55,409 nucleotides of DNA from Planctomycetota bacterium (GTDB lineage: Bacteria; Planctomycetota; UBA1135; UBA2386): the NCBI GenBank assembly GCA_028281765.1, contig JANQJF010000108.1, positions 1 to 55,409 on the forward strand, in the 5' to 3' direction. Under the pieces are notes generated by a model. That model was not told where the DNA came from. It did not search any database and was given only the letters and a program-made list of their open reading frames with translations. This document shows, piece after piece, positions 1 to 8,339 of the stretch; positions within the stretch are counted from its first letter, which is position 1; every line of letters starts with the position of its first letter. A program made the position numbers and the translations under genes.

Positions 1-2
1 CT

Positions 3-50
3 CAACTTGTCCACTGACAAGCCATGTCGTCGCAGCGCCTTGCGAGCGAA
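3..50 (-). repeat. Partial copy of the 97-bp dispersed repeat
   Basis: The first 48 bases match the reverse complement of the last 48 bases of the window with one mismatch. They include the terminal hairpin, whose arms are CTTGTC and GACAAG around a four-base loop. Similarity to the full copies at 49610-49706 and 55313-55409 stops abruptly at about position 50, so this copy lacks about half of the unit. The rest of the stretch before the first gene holds no other recognisable feature except the motif at 134-154. Confidence 0.85.
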
Positions 51-133
51 CCCCAGGAACACCGACATACGCGACGCTCTTCAGCGACACCCCACTAGCC
101 TCGCGGCTCGACCGGGAAATCCGCCGGGCCTGC

Positions 134-154
134 TGAGATCCGCTCCTATCTCCC
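134..154 (+). promoter_or_regulatory. 21-bp motif shared with 1773-1793
   Basis: A 21-base sequence starting TGAGATC and ending CCTATCTCCC recurs at 1773-1793 with two C/T differences. It contains an inverted GAGAT/ATCTC pair. This copy lies about 80 bp before the sigma-factor start at 233, and the other lies about 140 bp before the serine hydrolase start at 1936. Placement and partial symmetry suggest an operator or promoter part. The function is inferred only. Confidence 0.35.
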
Positions 155-232
155 TACGCTACGGTGAGCGGGTCGAGTGTGAGTTCCGGTCCGCGCACCG
201 GATTTGCTCGACGCCGCTTCGGCCGAGCAAGC

Positions 233-811
233 ATGACCATCCTCGACGACGGAGAGATCATCCGCAGAATGCGACGTGGCGATGTCACGGGCGTGGAGGG
301 GCTGCTGCACGCTCACGGCCCCCGCGTGAAGGCGAGCTTGCGCTTGCGTTTCGGCCTCGGCCGCGGCGACCACGCGCTCGAAGACGCCGTTCACGACGCC
401 GCGCTGATCATGTATCAGCGCGCGCGGCGACTGGATGCAAAGCGCAACCTCGGCGGATACCTGATGATCACCGCCGGTCGCGAGCTGGCGCGCGCACTCG
501 AGCAGTGCCGCACCGGATCCGGTGACTTCGAGATCGTGCTCGAGAACGTCCCGGTCGACGAGCGCCGCGAGTCTACGACCGACGAGTTCTCGCTCGCGCT
601 GCGTCGCCTGCTCGACGAGCTGCCGGATCGGGAGCGGGAGATCCTCGCGATCGATCACGGCTCGGACTTCAAGATCTCCGCCGACCGCATCGCCGAAGAG
701 CTCGGCACGACGCGCCACACCGTCTACGTGCTGCGCCACCGCACGCGCCAGCGCATCGAGGAGTTCTGCGAGGAGTGGGGCCGCGTCCGCGCCACAGGAG
801 GCGACGCATGA
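233..811 (+). CDS. ECF-like RNA polymerase sigma factor
   Basis: This 192-residue protein has the two-helix-bundle layout of sigma-70 family factors. A region-2-like segment spans about residues 8-90 (LEDAVHDAALIMYQRARRLD resembles the DaxQdvF core). A region-4 helix-turn-helix spans about 120-182, with LPDREREILAIDHGSDFKIS followed by AEELGTTRHTVYVLRHRTRQ. It would direct core polymerase to a small regulon. I chose ATG 233 over the in-frame GTG at 164 because the extra 23 residues are basic, low-complexity and have no sigma similarity. The stop overlaps the next start (ATGA at 808-811), so the two genes are probably translationally coupled, as is usual for a sigma/anti-sigma pair. The region-2 match is divergent, so the exact ECF group is unknown. 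Confidence 0.8.
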   Translation: MTILDDGEIIRRMRRGDVTGVEGLLHAHGPRVKASLRLRFGLGRGDHALEDAVHDAALIMYQRARRLDAKRNLGGYLMITAGRELARALEQCRTGSGDFEIVLENVPVDERRESTTDEFSLALRRLLDELPDREREILAIDHGSDFKISADRIAEELGTTRHTVYVLRHRTRQRIEEFCEEWGRVRATGGDA

Positions 812-1461
812 ACGATCCGTCACGGATAGACGGCGTGCTGCCGGCTGGCGATGGCCTGACGCCGGAGCAGAAAAGGCTGATCCAACGGGCGATCGAGCCG
901 ATGGAGCTGAACCGCGCCCGGATCGAGGAGACCCTGCAACGCGCGCGCCAGCTCGAAGCGCCTCGCGAACGCTGGCGTCACTGGCGTTTCGCGGCGGCCG
1001 CAATGATCGCGGTCAGCCTGATCGCCGGCGGCTACTGGAAGTGGAGTGGCGAGGACAGCAACGAGCTACCGTTCGATCGGGCGATCGACATCATCGCCAA
1101 CCCGGACGGTTTCCGCTTCGAGAACATCCGCACCGCGCAGGTCAAACTCTGGCTGCGCATGCAGAACACGCTCGAGCTCCTGAAGAAGCGCGACGAGCTC
1201 GCGGACAGCACGAAGCTGGTCGTCGCGAACGCGATCGACAGCCTGGTGCTCATCGAAGCGAACTGCCCCCGCGACATGGATGCGCTGCTCGTACAGATTG
1301 CGGGCGGCGAGCCGCTGACCGCCGCGCAGCTGGCGCGATTCGAACGAGGCCTGGTCGCGGGAGTCTCCGCGATCCGGCACGCGGGGCGTCTGGACGATCT
1401 ACACGCGGAGTACGTGCCCATCCTGACGCGCAGACTCCGCGACTTGCTGTCGGACGACTGA
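808..1461 (+). CDS. Single-pass membrane protein, probable anti-sigma partner
   Basis: The protein has 217 residues. A charged N-terminal region (about 1-58) is followed by one hydrophobic helix (about 60-77, FAAAAMIAVSLIAGGYW) and a mostly helical C-terminal domain of about 140 residues outside the membrane. A good ribosome binding site (AGGAG at 796-800) precedes ATG 808. The start overlaps the sigma-factor stop. No zinc-binding HxxxCxxC motif is visible, so this is not a classical ZAS anti-sigma factor. The role is inferred from coupling to the sigma gene and from topology (cytoplasmic N-terminus, one membrane helix). No family was recognised by sequence. Confidence 0.65.
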   Translation: MNDPSRIDGVLPAGDGLTPEQKRLIQRAIEPMELNRARIEETLQRARQLEAPRERWRHWRFAAAAMIAVSLIAGGYWKWSGEDSNELPFDRAIDIIANPDGFRFENIRTAQVKLWLRMQNTLELLKKRDELADSTKLVVANAIDSLVLIEANCPRDMDALLVQIAGGEPLTAAQLARFERGLVAGVSAIRHAGRLDDLHAEYVPILTRRLRDLLSDD

Positions 1462-1466
1462 CCGAG

Positions 1467-1706
1467 TCAGGAGATGACCCGGTTGACCTCGTCCGCGCCC
1501 GGCGCGGTGAAGGTCGCACTCGTCCAACCGGCAGGCGGATGCCAGACCACGGTCGTACCGGCCGGAACTTCGATCGTCTGGATGTATCCGTTGTTGCTCT
1601 CGATCGTGACTGTCAGTTTGTGGGGCGAGTCGTGGCTCACCTTGGCGCCGTCGAGTGGGTCGATGATGTTGGGCGTAACGGTCAGAGTGATGGTTGTCGT
1701 GCTCAT
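1467..1706 (-). CDS. Small beta-rich protein of unknown function
   Basis: The frame encodes 79 residues with alternating Thr/Val strands (MSTTTITLTVTPNIIDPLDG, then VEVPAGTTVVW-like segments) and no signal peptide. It looks like a small beta-sandwich, but no family is recognised. The 3' end lies 5 bp from the end of the convergent membrane-protein gene. A complementary frame of similar length exists on the plus strand. I prefer the minus strand because its composition is protein-like and its hydrophobic residues are spaced as in beta strands. No strong ribosome binding site is visible before ATG 1706. Confidence 0.5.
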   Translation of the reverse strand: MSTTTITLTVTPNIIDPLDGAKVSHDSPHKLTVTIESNNGYIQTIEVPAGTTVVWHPPAGWTSATFTAPGADEVNRVIS

Positions 1707-1717
1707 GGCAATGTCCG

Positions 1718-1736
1718 CACGGGCCCCATGCCCGTG
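1718..1736. terminator. Perfect 7-bp hairpin, terminator-like
   Basis: CACGGGC (1718-1724) and GCCCGTG (1730-1736) form a perfect stem around a 5-base loop. On the plus strand it is followed by a T-poor sequence. It lies just upstream of the small minus-strand gene and downstream of the sigma operon, so it could end read-through from the left or sit in the small gene's leader. Confidence 0.35.
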
Positions 1737-1772
1737 ATTTCGGGTCTCATCGGAAAAACCGAGCCCGTCCGT

Positions 1773-1793
1773 TGAGATCTGCCCCTATCTCCC
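1773..1793 (+). promoter_or_regulatory. 21-bp motif shared with 134-154
   Basis: This is the second copy of the TGAGATC...CCTATCTCCC motif. It differs from the first at two positions, both C/T. It lies about 140 bp before the serine hydrolase start. A shared sequence in front of a sigma-factor operon and a nearby secreted enzyme could mean joint regulation, but two copies are weak evidence. Confidence 0.35.
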
Positions 1794-1935
1794 CTTGGGC
1801 ACGCTGAACTGGCACGCCTCGGCACATACACCTCCTCCAGCGCGGGAGAGGGAGAGTCACCTTCCGGCCGGAGATCTCGCCATCTCCGTGCCGGGTTCTT
1901 TCCTCATCTCGCGGCGCCATGGCTAGACTCGGGGC

Positions 1936-3099
1936 GTGATCGACCCTCGCCTCCTCCTCCGCGCGACTGCGGTCGCGGTCTGCCTCGCCACGTCGGCAAT
2001 CTGCCAAGAGCAGGGCGCCGAGCCGACACCGATCGACGACGCCGTCCTCGACCTGATCGACCGGAAGACGATCGCGGGCGGGATCACGCTCGTCGAACAC
2101 GACGGTGAGATCGTCCACTTCTCGGCGCACGGCGAAGCCGCCCCCGGCGTCCCGATGAAGAAGGACGCGATCTTCCGCATCTACTCGATGACCAAGCCGA
2201 TCACCGCCGTCGCGGCGCTGATCCTCGTCGACGAGAAGAAGCTGTCGCTCGACGACTCGGTCGCGAAGCACCTGCCCGACCTCACCGACGTGCGGCTCGA
2301 GAACGGCGAGAAGCCGACCCGCGCGATGACCGTGCGCGACCTGTGCTGCCACACGTCGGGACTGATCTACGGCTGGGGCGCCGACAAGGTGTCCCGTCGC
2401 TACCAGAAGGCCAACGTGCTCGGCCAACGCGACCTCGACGCGATGGTCGATCGACTGGCCGATCTGCCGCTCGCGTTCGAACCGGGCTCGAAATGGCGCT
2501 ACGGCGTGTCGACCGACGTGCTCGGCGCCGTCGTCGAGGCGGTGTCCGGCCAACCACTCGACGAGTTCTTCGCCGAACGGATCTTCGAACCGCTCGGCAT
2601 GAAGGACACCGGTTTCCACGTCGAGACGGAGCAGCTGCCGCGCTTGACCGCGAACTACAACGCGCAGCTGGAGGTGCGGGACGATCCCAAGACGAGCCGT
2701 TACCGCGAGAAGCCTGGCCTCTTTTCCGGCGGCGGCGGACTCGTGTCGACGACACAGGACTATCTCGCGTTCTGCCGCATGCTGCTGCGCGGCGGCAAGC
2801 CGATCCTCCGGAAGGAAACCGTCGCGGAGATGACGCGGAACCACCTGCCGAAGAAACTGGTGCCGATCCGCGTCGGCGTGCCGTTCCCGGACACCGGCTT
2901 CGGCCTCGGGGTGTCGGTCCGCGTGAAGGCGGACCAACCGGGCTCGCTTGGCGAGTACGGATGGGCCGGCGCCGCGAGCACGCAATTCTGCATCGCGCCC
3001 GAGAAGAAGCTGATCATCATCACGATGACGCAGCGCATGCCGACGACGCCGTTCCACTTCTTCGCGGTCCGTCCACACGCATACGACTTGGCGAAGTGA
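1936..3099 (+). CDS. Secreted serine hydrolase of the beta-lactamase/esterase EstB family
   Basis: The protein has 387 residues. A signal peptide (about 1-23) is followed by a class C beta-lactamase-like fold. The catalytic SxxK motif is SMTK at residues 84-87 (Ser84, Lys87), in the context FRIYSMTKPITAVAALILVD. The second-motif tyrosine lies in WRYGVSTDVLG, and the family signature LGMKDTGFHV follows. Members are mostly esterases, transesterases or D-amino-peptide hydrolases rather than true beta-lactamases, so I do not call resistance. Translation starts at GTG 1936, and nothing else in frame gives a signal peptide. The mechanosensitive channel gene follows after 54 bp on the same strand and may be cotranscribed. 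The substrate cannot be read from the sequence. Confidence 0.9.
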   Translation: MIDPRLLLRATAVAVCLATSAICQEQGAEPTPIDDAVLDLIDRKTIAGGITLVEHDGEIVHFSAHGEAAPGVPMKKDAIFRIYSMTKPITAVAALILVDEKKLSLDDSVAKHLPDLTDVRLENGEKPTRAMTVRDLCCHTSGLIYGWGADKVSRRYQKANVLGQRDLDAMVDRLADLPLAFEPGSKWRYGVSTDVLGAVVEAVSGQPLDEFFAERIFEPLGMKDTGFHVETEQLPRLTANYNAQLEVRDDPKTSRYREKPGLFSGGGGLVSTTQDYLAFCRMLLRGGKPILRKETVAEMTRNHLPKKLVPIRVGVPFPDTGFGLGVSVRVKADQPGSLGEYGWAGAASTQFCIAPEKKLIIITMTQRMPTTPFHFFAVRPHAYDLAK

Positions 3100-3153
3100 C
3101 CCGGCGCAGCGGTAGGATCGCGGCGTAGATCCTGACCGAACCGAACTCCGCCG

Positions 3154-4233
3154 ATGTTCCGACAACTCGACCGCTGGCTCTCCCCGTACGTCACCGACGA
3201 CTGGCTGCGCTCCCTCGCCTGGCTCGGCATCGCCCTCGCACTCGGCTGGTTGGCCCGCCTCGTGTTCACGAGCGTGCTCGGACGGCTCGCCCAGCGCAGC
3301 GGCACGGATCTCGACGACAAGGTGATCCGGATCTTCGCGCGCCCCGTGATGACGACGGTCGTGCTGAGCGGGATCTACCTCGCATCCCTGCCACTCGGGT
3401 TCTCGACGACGGTGATCGCGTTCGTCGCATCTCTGACTCTGACGATCGGCCTACTCACGTGGTGCGGGGCGATCCTCCGCATCAGTCGCCCGGTCCTCGA
3501 ATCGCTCGCGCGGCTGGCCGATCGCGTGCAGTGGATCGAGCGGCGCACGGTGCCCTTGATCGACAACTTCGGGCGCGTCGCGCTGTTCATCCTCGCGATC
3601 TACCTGCTGCTGCGGATCTGGGACCTCGACGTCGCGCCCTGGCTCGCTTCGGCCGGCGTCGTCGGTATCGCACTCGGTCTCGCGGCCAAGGACTCGCTCG
3701 CGAACCTGTTCGGCGGCCTCTTCATCATCGCGGACGCTCCCTACAAGCACGGCGACTACATCAACCTCGAGTCGGGAGAGCGCGGTGAAGTGACGAACAT
3801 CGGCCTGCGCAGCACGCGACTGCTGACACGCGACGACATCGAGGTCACCGTCCCGAACGCGCAGATCGCCGCGGCGAAGATCAACAACGAGGCCGGCGGG
3901 CGCTGGTCGAAGATGCGCGTGCGCGTCCCGATCGGCGTCGCGTACGGCTCGGACGTCGCACAGGTCAAGGAAGTGTTGGCACAGGCGGCAGCGGTCGTCG
4001 AACTCGCGGAGCCCGACCCGGAGCCGCGAGTTCGTTTCCGCGCGCTCGGCGACTCGGCGCTGCAGTTCGAGCTGCTCGTGTGGATCGCCCAGCCGGAGCT
4101 GCGAGGCCAAGCGGTCGACGCGTTGCTGACGGAGGTCTACAACCGGCTCAACGCAGCCGGAATCGGCATCCCGTTCCCGCAGCGCGAACTGCACATCGCC
4201 GCGCCGATCCGCACCGAGATGGCGTCGAGCTGA
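3154..4233 (+). CDS. Small-conductance mechanosensitive channel, MscS family
   Basis: The protein has 359 residues. Hydrophobic helices lie at about 17-40, 66-82, 85-108 and 139-155. The pore-lining helix, rich in Gly and Ala, is at about 163-190 (ASAGVVGIALGLAAKDSLAN, then LFGGLFII). The MscS beta domain follows (DYINLESGERGEVTNIGLRS, TRLLTRDDIEVTVPNAQI), then the mixed alpha/beta C-terminal domain to the end. MscS channels open on membrane tension and release solutes during hypo-osmotic shock. Length and order match the family with two extra N-terminal helices. ATG 3154 starts the protein 54 bp after the serine hydrolase stop. Confidence 0.95.
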   Translation: MFRQLDRWLSPYVTDDWLRSLAWLGIALALGWLARLVFTSVLGRLAQRSGTDLDDKVIRIFARPVMTTVVLSGIYLASLPLGFSTTVIAFVASLTLTIGLLTWCGAILRISRPVLESLARLADRVQWIERRTVPLIDNFGRVALFILAIYLLLRIWDLDVAPWLASAGVVGIALGLAAKDSLANLFGGLFIIADAPYKHGDYINLESGERGEVTNIGLRSTRLLTRDDIEVTVPNAQIAAAKINNEAGGRWSKMRVRVPIGVAYGSDVAQVKEVLAQAAAVVELAEPDPEPRVRFRALGDSALQFELLVWIAQPELRGQAVDALLTEVYNRLNAAGIGIPFPQRELHIAAPIRTEMASS

Positions 4234-4408
4234 CGACGCGCGGTTCCGCTCACGCGCAGATCGAGACCGCTCATCGCTGCGGGTAGCGGTAACAACGCAG
4301 GAAACGCTTCCGCGGTTTTCGTCGGAACCGTTCGCGTTCCGTTACGAGTTCGTCGCGCGCATCTACCACTCAGGCGCCCCCGCCGGACCCCTGACTGCCT
4401 GACCCCTC

Positions 4409-7400
4409 ATGAGCGCCGGATCCTCCACGCGTCTCTTGGTTCTCTGCGCGTCGCTTCACGCATGCACCGGCAGCAGCCGGGAGGCCGCTCCGAACCAAAC
4501 TCTCCCGACCAACAGCGGCAACGTCGAACTCGTGTCCATCGAGTACGGACGACTCGTCGACGTCTACGGCTTCGAGCGCACCGGCAATGGACTGTCGCTG
4601 ACGCTCTATCGAAGCGACGTCGTCATCGGGCCCGAGATCGCGGACGAACGCCCCTCGGACTCCGCGCTCGACGACAGCGACGTCGACTTCGACTTCCTCG
4701 CTGTCGATCCGAACACGTTGACGCCGCGACTGCTGATCCCCCGCACGATCGGTACCGACGCGTTCGACGAGCTGTTCGATCGGCTCGACGACGGCCTGGC
4801 GAAGGTCACGAAGGCCAAGTTCGGCCAAGATGCCACGACGATGCCGATCCCGGCCGTACCTCGAAACGCGGCGCTGCTGCTCACGTTCTCCGAGGCGCTC
4901 GGCGTCGACGAAGACTTCTTCGTGACGAGAGACGAGAGCGGTGCGGTAACCGGCGTCCGGAATACCGAGGCCATTCAGCTGCTCGAGATCACCGGCGATC
5001 CGTCGGACGACAACGACGAAGGGGACTTCCGCGCGATCTCGACGCGAGTCGTGCCGCGTGGCACGCGGGTCGTCCTCGACCCGGTGTTCTTGGGGAACGA
5101 GGGCACCATCTACGGCACCCGCAACAACGCGTCGGGCATGCCGGCCGCCTTCGATCAGCTCAGCGCCAACGTCCGGATCGCGATCGCTCTCGACGGCCCG
5201 CTGTCGATTCCGGGGATTCACATCGACGCCGACTCCACGTTCCAGGGCAAGAACCACGACGGCTACGAGAGCGTGATCCGCGACTTCCGCACGGGGCACG
5301 CGGACGACGATTCCCCGGCGATCTCACGCGGCTTCCTGCGCGATTCCGAGCCGCCGCGGCTCGTGGGCGCATTGCCGTTCGTCCTGCAGTCCGTCGCCGA
5401 GCGCGACGACGCGTCGCTGATCGCGACGGTTTTCAAGAATGGCCGCAGTCACGACATCGATCGTGGCGACGTGATCCAGTTCACCGACATCTCGACCGGA
5501 CTGACCAGCCTGACCGAAGTCATCGAAGAACCCGTGGAAGACGAGGCGCGTCCCGCGGAGCAGCACGTGCAGGTGCCGGTCCGTCGCGTCGAAGGTCTGA
5601 CCGCGCTCGACCCGCGCCGGCTCTCCGGCTACCCGGAGGACCCGACGAGCGATGAGGGCCGAGCATGGCTTCGACAGAACGCGCCGCGCGCCGTGCTGAT
5701 CGCGGAGTTCACCGGCAGCCGCACCGCTTCGGACGGTCGTGAGTACGGCGATGATCCCGCCAACTTCGTGACGTTCACGCCAGAGCCGCGGCCGCAAATT
5801 CCGGGCTACGACCCGTTCCCGGATGAGCCGAGCCTGCCGAACGTCCACGTGTCACCGTTCGCGGCCGCAGTCGTGCGGTTCTCGAAGCCGGTCGACCTGT
5901 CGACGGTCAGCGCCTTCGACACGTTGCTGTTCGCGACCAAGGACGTGTTCGACGTCGAGCAACGCGACGCGTTCGCGATTTCGCGCGGCATCTCTCCCAA
6001 CGAGCTGAGCCTCGACAAGTACATGACCCCACACCTCGTCGACGCGCGCGTGTTCGACGAGAACGGCTCGCAGACCACGATGCGTTTGCAGCCGGTGCTC
6101 GGCTTCTACCTCGACGAGTCGATGCGTCTGCCACCGCCACCGGACTTCATCGACATCGAGGTCACGCCGGGCGATCCGATCTCTGGCGAAGCGGCGACGC
6201 CGCATGGCCAAGACGGCGGCACTGTCGATCCCGAGCTGCGCCGGATGCTCGCGTCGCAGCTGCCGTACTTCGTCGAGATCGTCGCCGGCGCGTCGGGAAT
6301 TCGCGACCTGTCGGGCAATCCGCTCGACATCCGGAACTCCGCGCGCGATCACGTCGCTGTGCCGTTCTACCTCGACGGGCGCAAGGACGCGAACGAGCTA
6401 CCACACTTCGGCGACAACCTCGTCGTCAGCATCATCCGCCGCTACGGCTCACTCGACGAGGACGAACAGCCGTCGATCTACAGGCACGGCGAGCCCGGCG
6501 AGTCGCGGCTCGCGATCCCGGACACGTTCGGCGGCGTCACCTACACGAGCGATGGCAAGCTGGCGTCCCGTCCGGCGTCGCGCCTGACGCGAATCGTCGA
6601 CGACAAGAACCAGAGTCCCCCACCGCCTCAGAGCTCGGTGTTTCGCTGGTGTCCCGAAGAGTTCCTCGGCCAAGGCACCGTCGCGTCGAACTCGGCGACG
6701 ACCGCATTCGGACTCGGGATCCAGAACCCGTTCAACCCGTTCGGCTCACGCGTGCAGACGCTGTGGCGTGAGATCGACATGGGACTCTCGCGGGACGACC
6801 CGCTCGACTTCAACCTCGACGTCGAGCGGCTCTACTGGGCGCCGCTGACGTCAGCGTCCATCTTCTTCGACATCTTCGACTCGGTGTCGCTCTATCTCGG
6901 CCACTCCGAGTATCGACCCGAGCCTTGCGTCGGGGGTGGCAACGCGCTGCCGCGCTTCACGCTGTCCGGCCTCAAGGACTCGTTCGAACTCAACTACGCG
7001 AACGATCGGCTCACGACGGCGAACGGCACAATCGTCGACACCGACCGAACCCCCGAACCGCACGCCGCGTACGAAAACGTGTCGTTCGCGATGAACTCGG
7101 AGGACGCGATCCTCGAACCGACCGGAAACAACCGCTTCCTGCCGCTGCCGGAGTTCCGAAAGCCGTACTTCGTGTGGCGCGACGAGACTCTGACCGTGCA
7201 GGGCGGCATGACGACGCGCGGTATCGACTGGTCCGACGACGACCCGGTCTACGAGCCCTACATCCTGTCGCCGTTCCTCAACGGGCGGTGCGAGCCAACC
7301 ACCGAGGTCGAGGGTGGCGCTACGATCAACACGATCGGCGTCTGGGACAATCGCCGGAACTACCACTTCGGCTCTCAGAACCTCGACAACTTCACCGGGG

Positions 7401-8317
7401 GCTTGCTCGGCGCGATCGCGCTGCCGCTACTCGCCGATTTCCAGACGCTCTGTGATTCGCCGGACCTCCCCGCGGAGTGGGGCTTCGTCGCGCAGGGCTA
7501 CAACGGTTGGCAAGTTGCGCTTTCCGTCCAGTCGAACATCCGCCCGAACTTCCGGGTCTTCTCCGGAGGCGATCGCGAAGGCGACGAGTGCATCGGCCCC
7601 ACGACGTCGGACTGGACGACGGCGTCCGGCCAGCTCAACAGCGAGGACGGACGCACCGGCGACAACTCGGTCTACTGGATCATGGCGGACTTCCTGAAGC
7701 GCCAGACGGTCGCGACGAACGGGTTCGTCGAGATTCTCAACCCGCACCGAATGCCGCCGGAAGGCGCCGGAAACTACGACCCGCGACTCGGCCCGTTCGA
7801 CCGCGCGCAGCTCCCGAACGGCGCGCTGCCGAACTTCGAATGGCACTTCGACCCGCCGCTCGTGCAGCTGCCGGCAGGCACGCGCATCACGCCGGAGTTC
7901 CGCGCCGCGAGCCGTGTCACCGGCGGCGTGTGGAACGATCCGACCGCGATCGGCGCCGGCTCCGCGCCAGGCGTGCCGAACCCGTGCTTCGCGCTGAACC
8001 CGCGCTGCGCCGGGGACGCCCAGTTGCGCAAGTATGACGTGCGCGGCTTCCCGACGGTGTTCGACGGCGCGCGCAACTGGTGGAGCTACCTCTACACCGA
8101 GCACGTGACGGACTACTCGACCGAAGTCGACGACCTGACCGACACGGGCTTCTTGTCCCGCTACTCCGGGCCGAACGCGAACGACCGGCTGACGCCGCTC
8201 GACGTGGTCTACTTCAACTGGCGCTTCATCATCGTCAGCAACGTCGAAGCGACGCCGACGATCTCGCCGTCGACCGACGCGTTTGCGATCAGCTATCGCT
8301 TCGAGTCGAACGACTAG
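4409..8317 (+). CDS. Very large surface lipoprotein of unknown function
   Basis: The protein has 1302 residues. A lipoprotein-type leader ends at LHAC (Cys19), which fits a lipobox imperfectly because His is at -2. The mature protein is rich in Asp, Pro and aromatic residues and looks beta-rich, with no transmembrane segment. Repeated phrases (for example VVRFSKPVDLSTVSAFDTLL and SGNPLDIRN) resemble bacterial Ig-like domains of the SbsA/Big_5 type, in which a conserved strand reads SxPVD followed by a later GNPL. This assignment is a guess. About 13 Cys residues occur in the second half, which suggests disulfides outside the cytoplasm. It is preceded by 175 bp without a gene and converges on the beta-helix gene with a 22-bp gap. 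Confidence 0.85.
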   Translation: MSAGSSTRLLVLCASLHACTGSSREAAPNQTLPTNSGNVELVSIEYGRLVDVYGFERTGNGLSLTLYRSDVVIGPEIADERPSDSALDDSDVDFDFLAVDPNTLTPRLLIPRTIGTDAFDELFDRLDDGLAKVTKAKFGQDATTMPIPAVPRNAALLLTFSEALGVDEDFFVTRDESGAVTGVRNTEAIQLLEITGDPSDDNDEGDFRAISTRVVPRGTRVVLDPVFLGNEGTIYGTRNNASGMPAAFDQLSANVRIAIALDGPLSIPGIHIDADSTFQGKNHDGYESVIRDFRTGHADDDSPAISRGFLRDSEPPRLVGALPFVLQSVAERDDASLIATVFKNGRSHDIDRGDVIQFTDISTGLTSLTEVIEEPVEDEARPAEQHVQVPVRRVEGLTALDPRRLSGYPEDPTSDEGRAWLRQNAPRAVLIAEFTGSRTASDGREYGDDPANFVTFTPEPRPQIPGYDPFPDEPSLPNVHVSPFAAAVVRFSKPVDLSTVSAFDTLLFATKDVFDVEQRDAFAISRGISPNELSLDKYMTPHLVDARVFDENGSQTTMRLQPVLGFYLDESMRLPPPPDFIDIEVTPGDPISGEAATPHGQDGGTVDPELRRMLASQLPYFVEIVAGASGIRDLSGNPLDIRNSARDHVAVPFYLDGRKDANELPHFGDNLVVSIIRRYGSLDEDEQPSIYRHGEPGESRLAIPDTFGGVTYTSDGKLASRPASRLTRIVDDKNQSPPPPQSSVFRWCPEEFLGQGTVASNSATTAFGLGIQNPFNPFGSRVQTLWREIDMGLSRDDPLDFNLDVERLYWAPLTSASIFFDIFDSVSLYLGHSEYRPEPCVGGGNALPRFTLSGLKDSFELNYANDRLTTANGTIVDTDRTPEPHAAYENVSFAMNSEDAILEPTGNNRFLPLPEFRKPYFVWRDETLTVQGGMTTRGIDWSDDDPVYEPYILSPFLNGRCEPTTEVEGGATINTIGVWDNRRNYHFGSQNLDNFTGGLLGAIALPLLADFQTLCDSPDLPAEWGFVAQGYNGWQVALSVQSNIRPNFRVFSGGDREGDECIGPTTSDWTTASGQLNSEDGRTGDNSVYWIMADFLKRQTVATNGFVEILNPHRMPPEGAGNYDPRLGPFDRAQLPNGALPNFEWHFDPPLVQLPAGTRITPEFRAASRVTGGVWNDPTAIGAGSAPGVPNPCFALNPRCAGDAQLRKYDVRGFPTVFDGARNWWSYLYTEHVTDYSTEVDDLTDTGFLSRYSGPNANDRLTPLDVVYFNWRFIIVSNVEATPTISPSTDAFAISYRFESND

Positions 8318-8339
8318 CTGCGATCGCTCACGGCGCCGA

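Noticed and set aside
7..525. Plus-strand open frame at the window start
   Set aside because: It begins in the repeat, is Arg/Pro-rich and overlaps the sigma gene in another frame.
1936..3099. Antibiotic resistance beta-lactamase
   Set aside because: The SMTK motif and EstB-like context fit esterases of the same fold; nothing shows beta-lactam hydrolysis.
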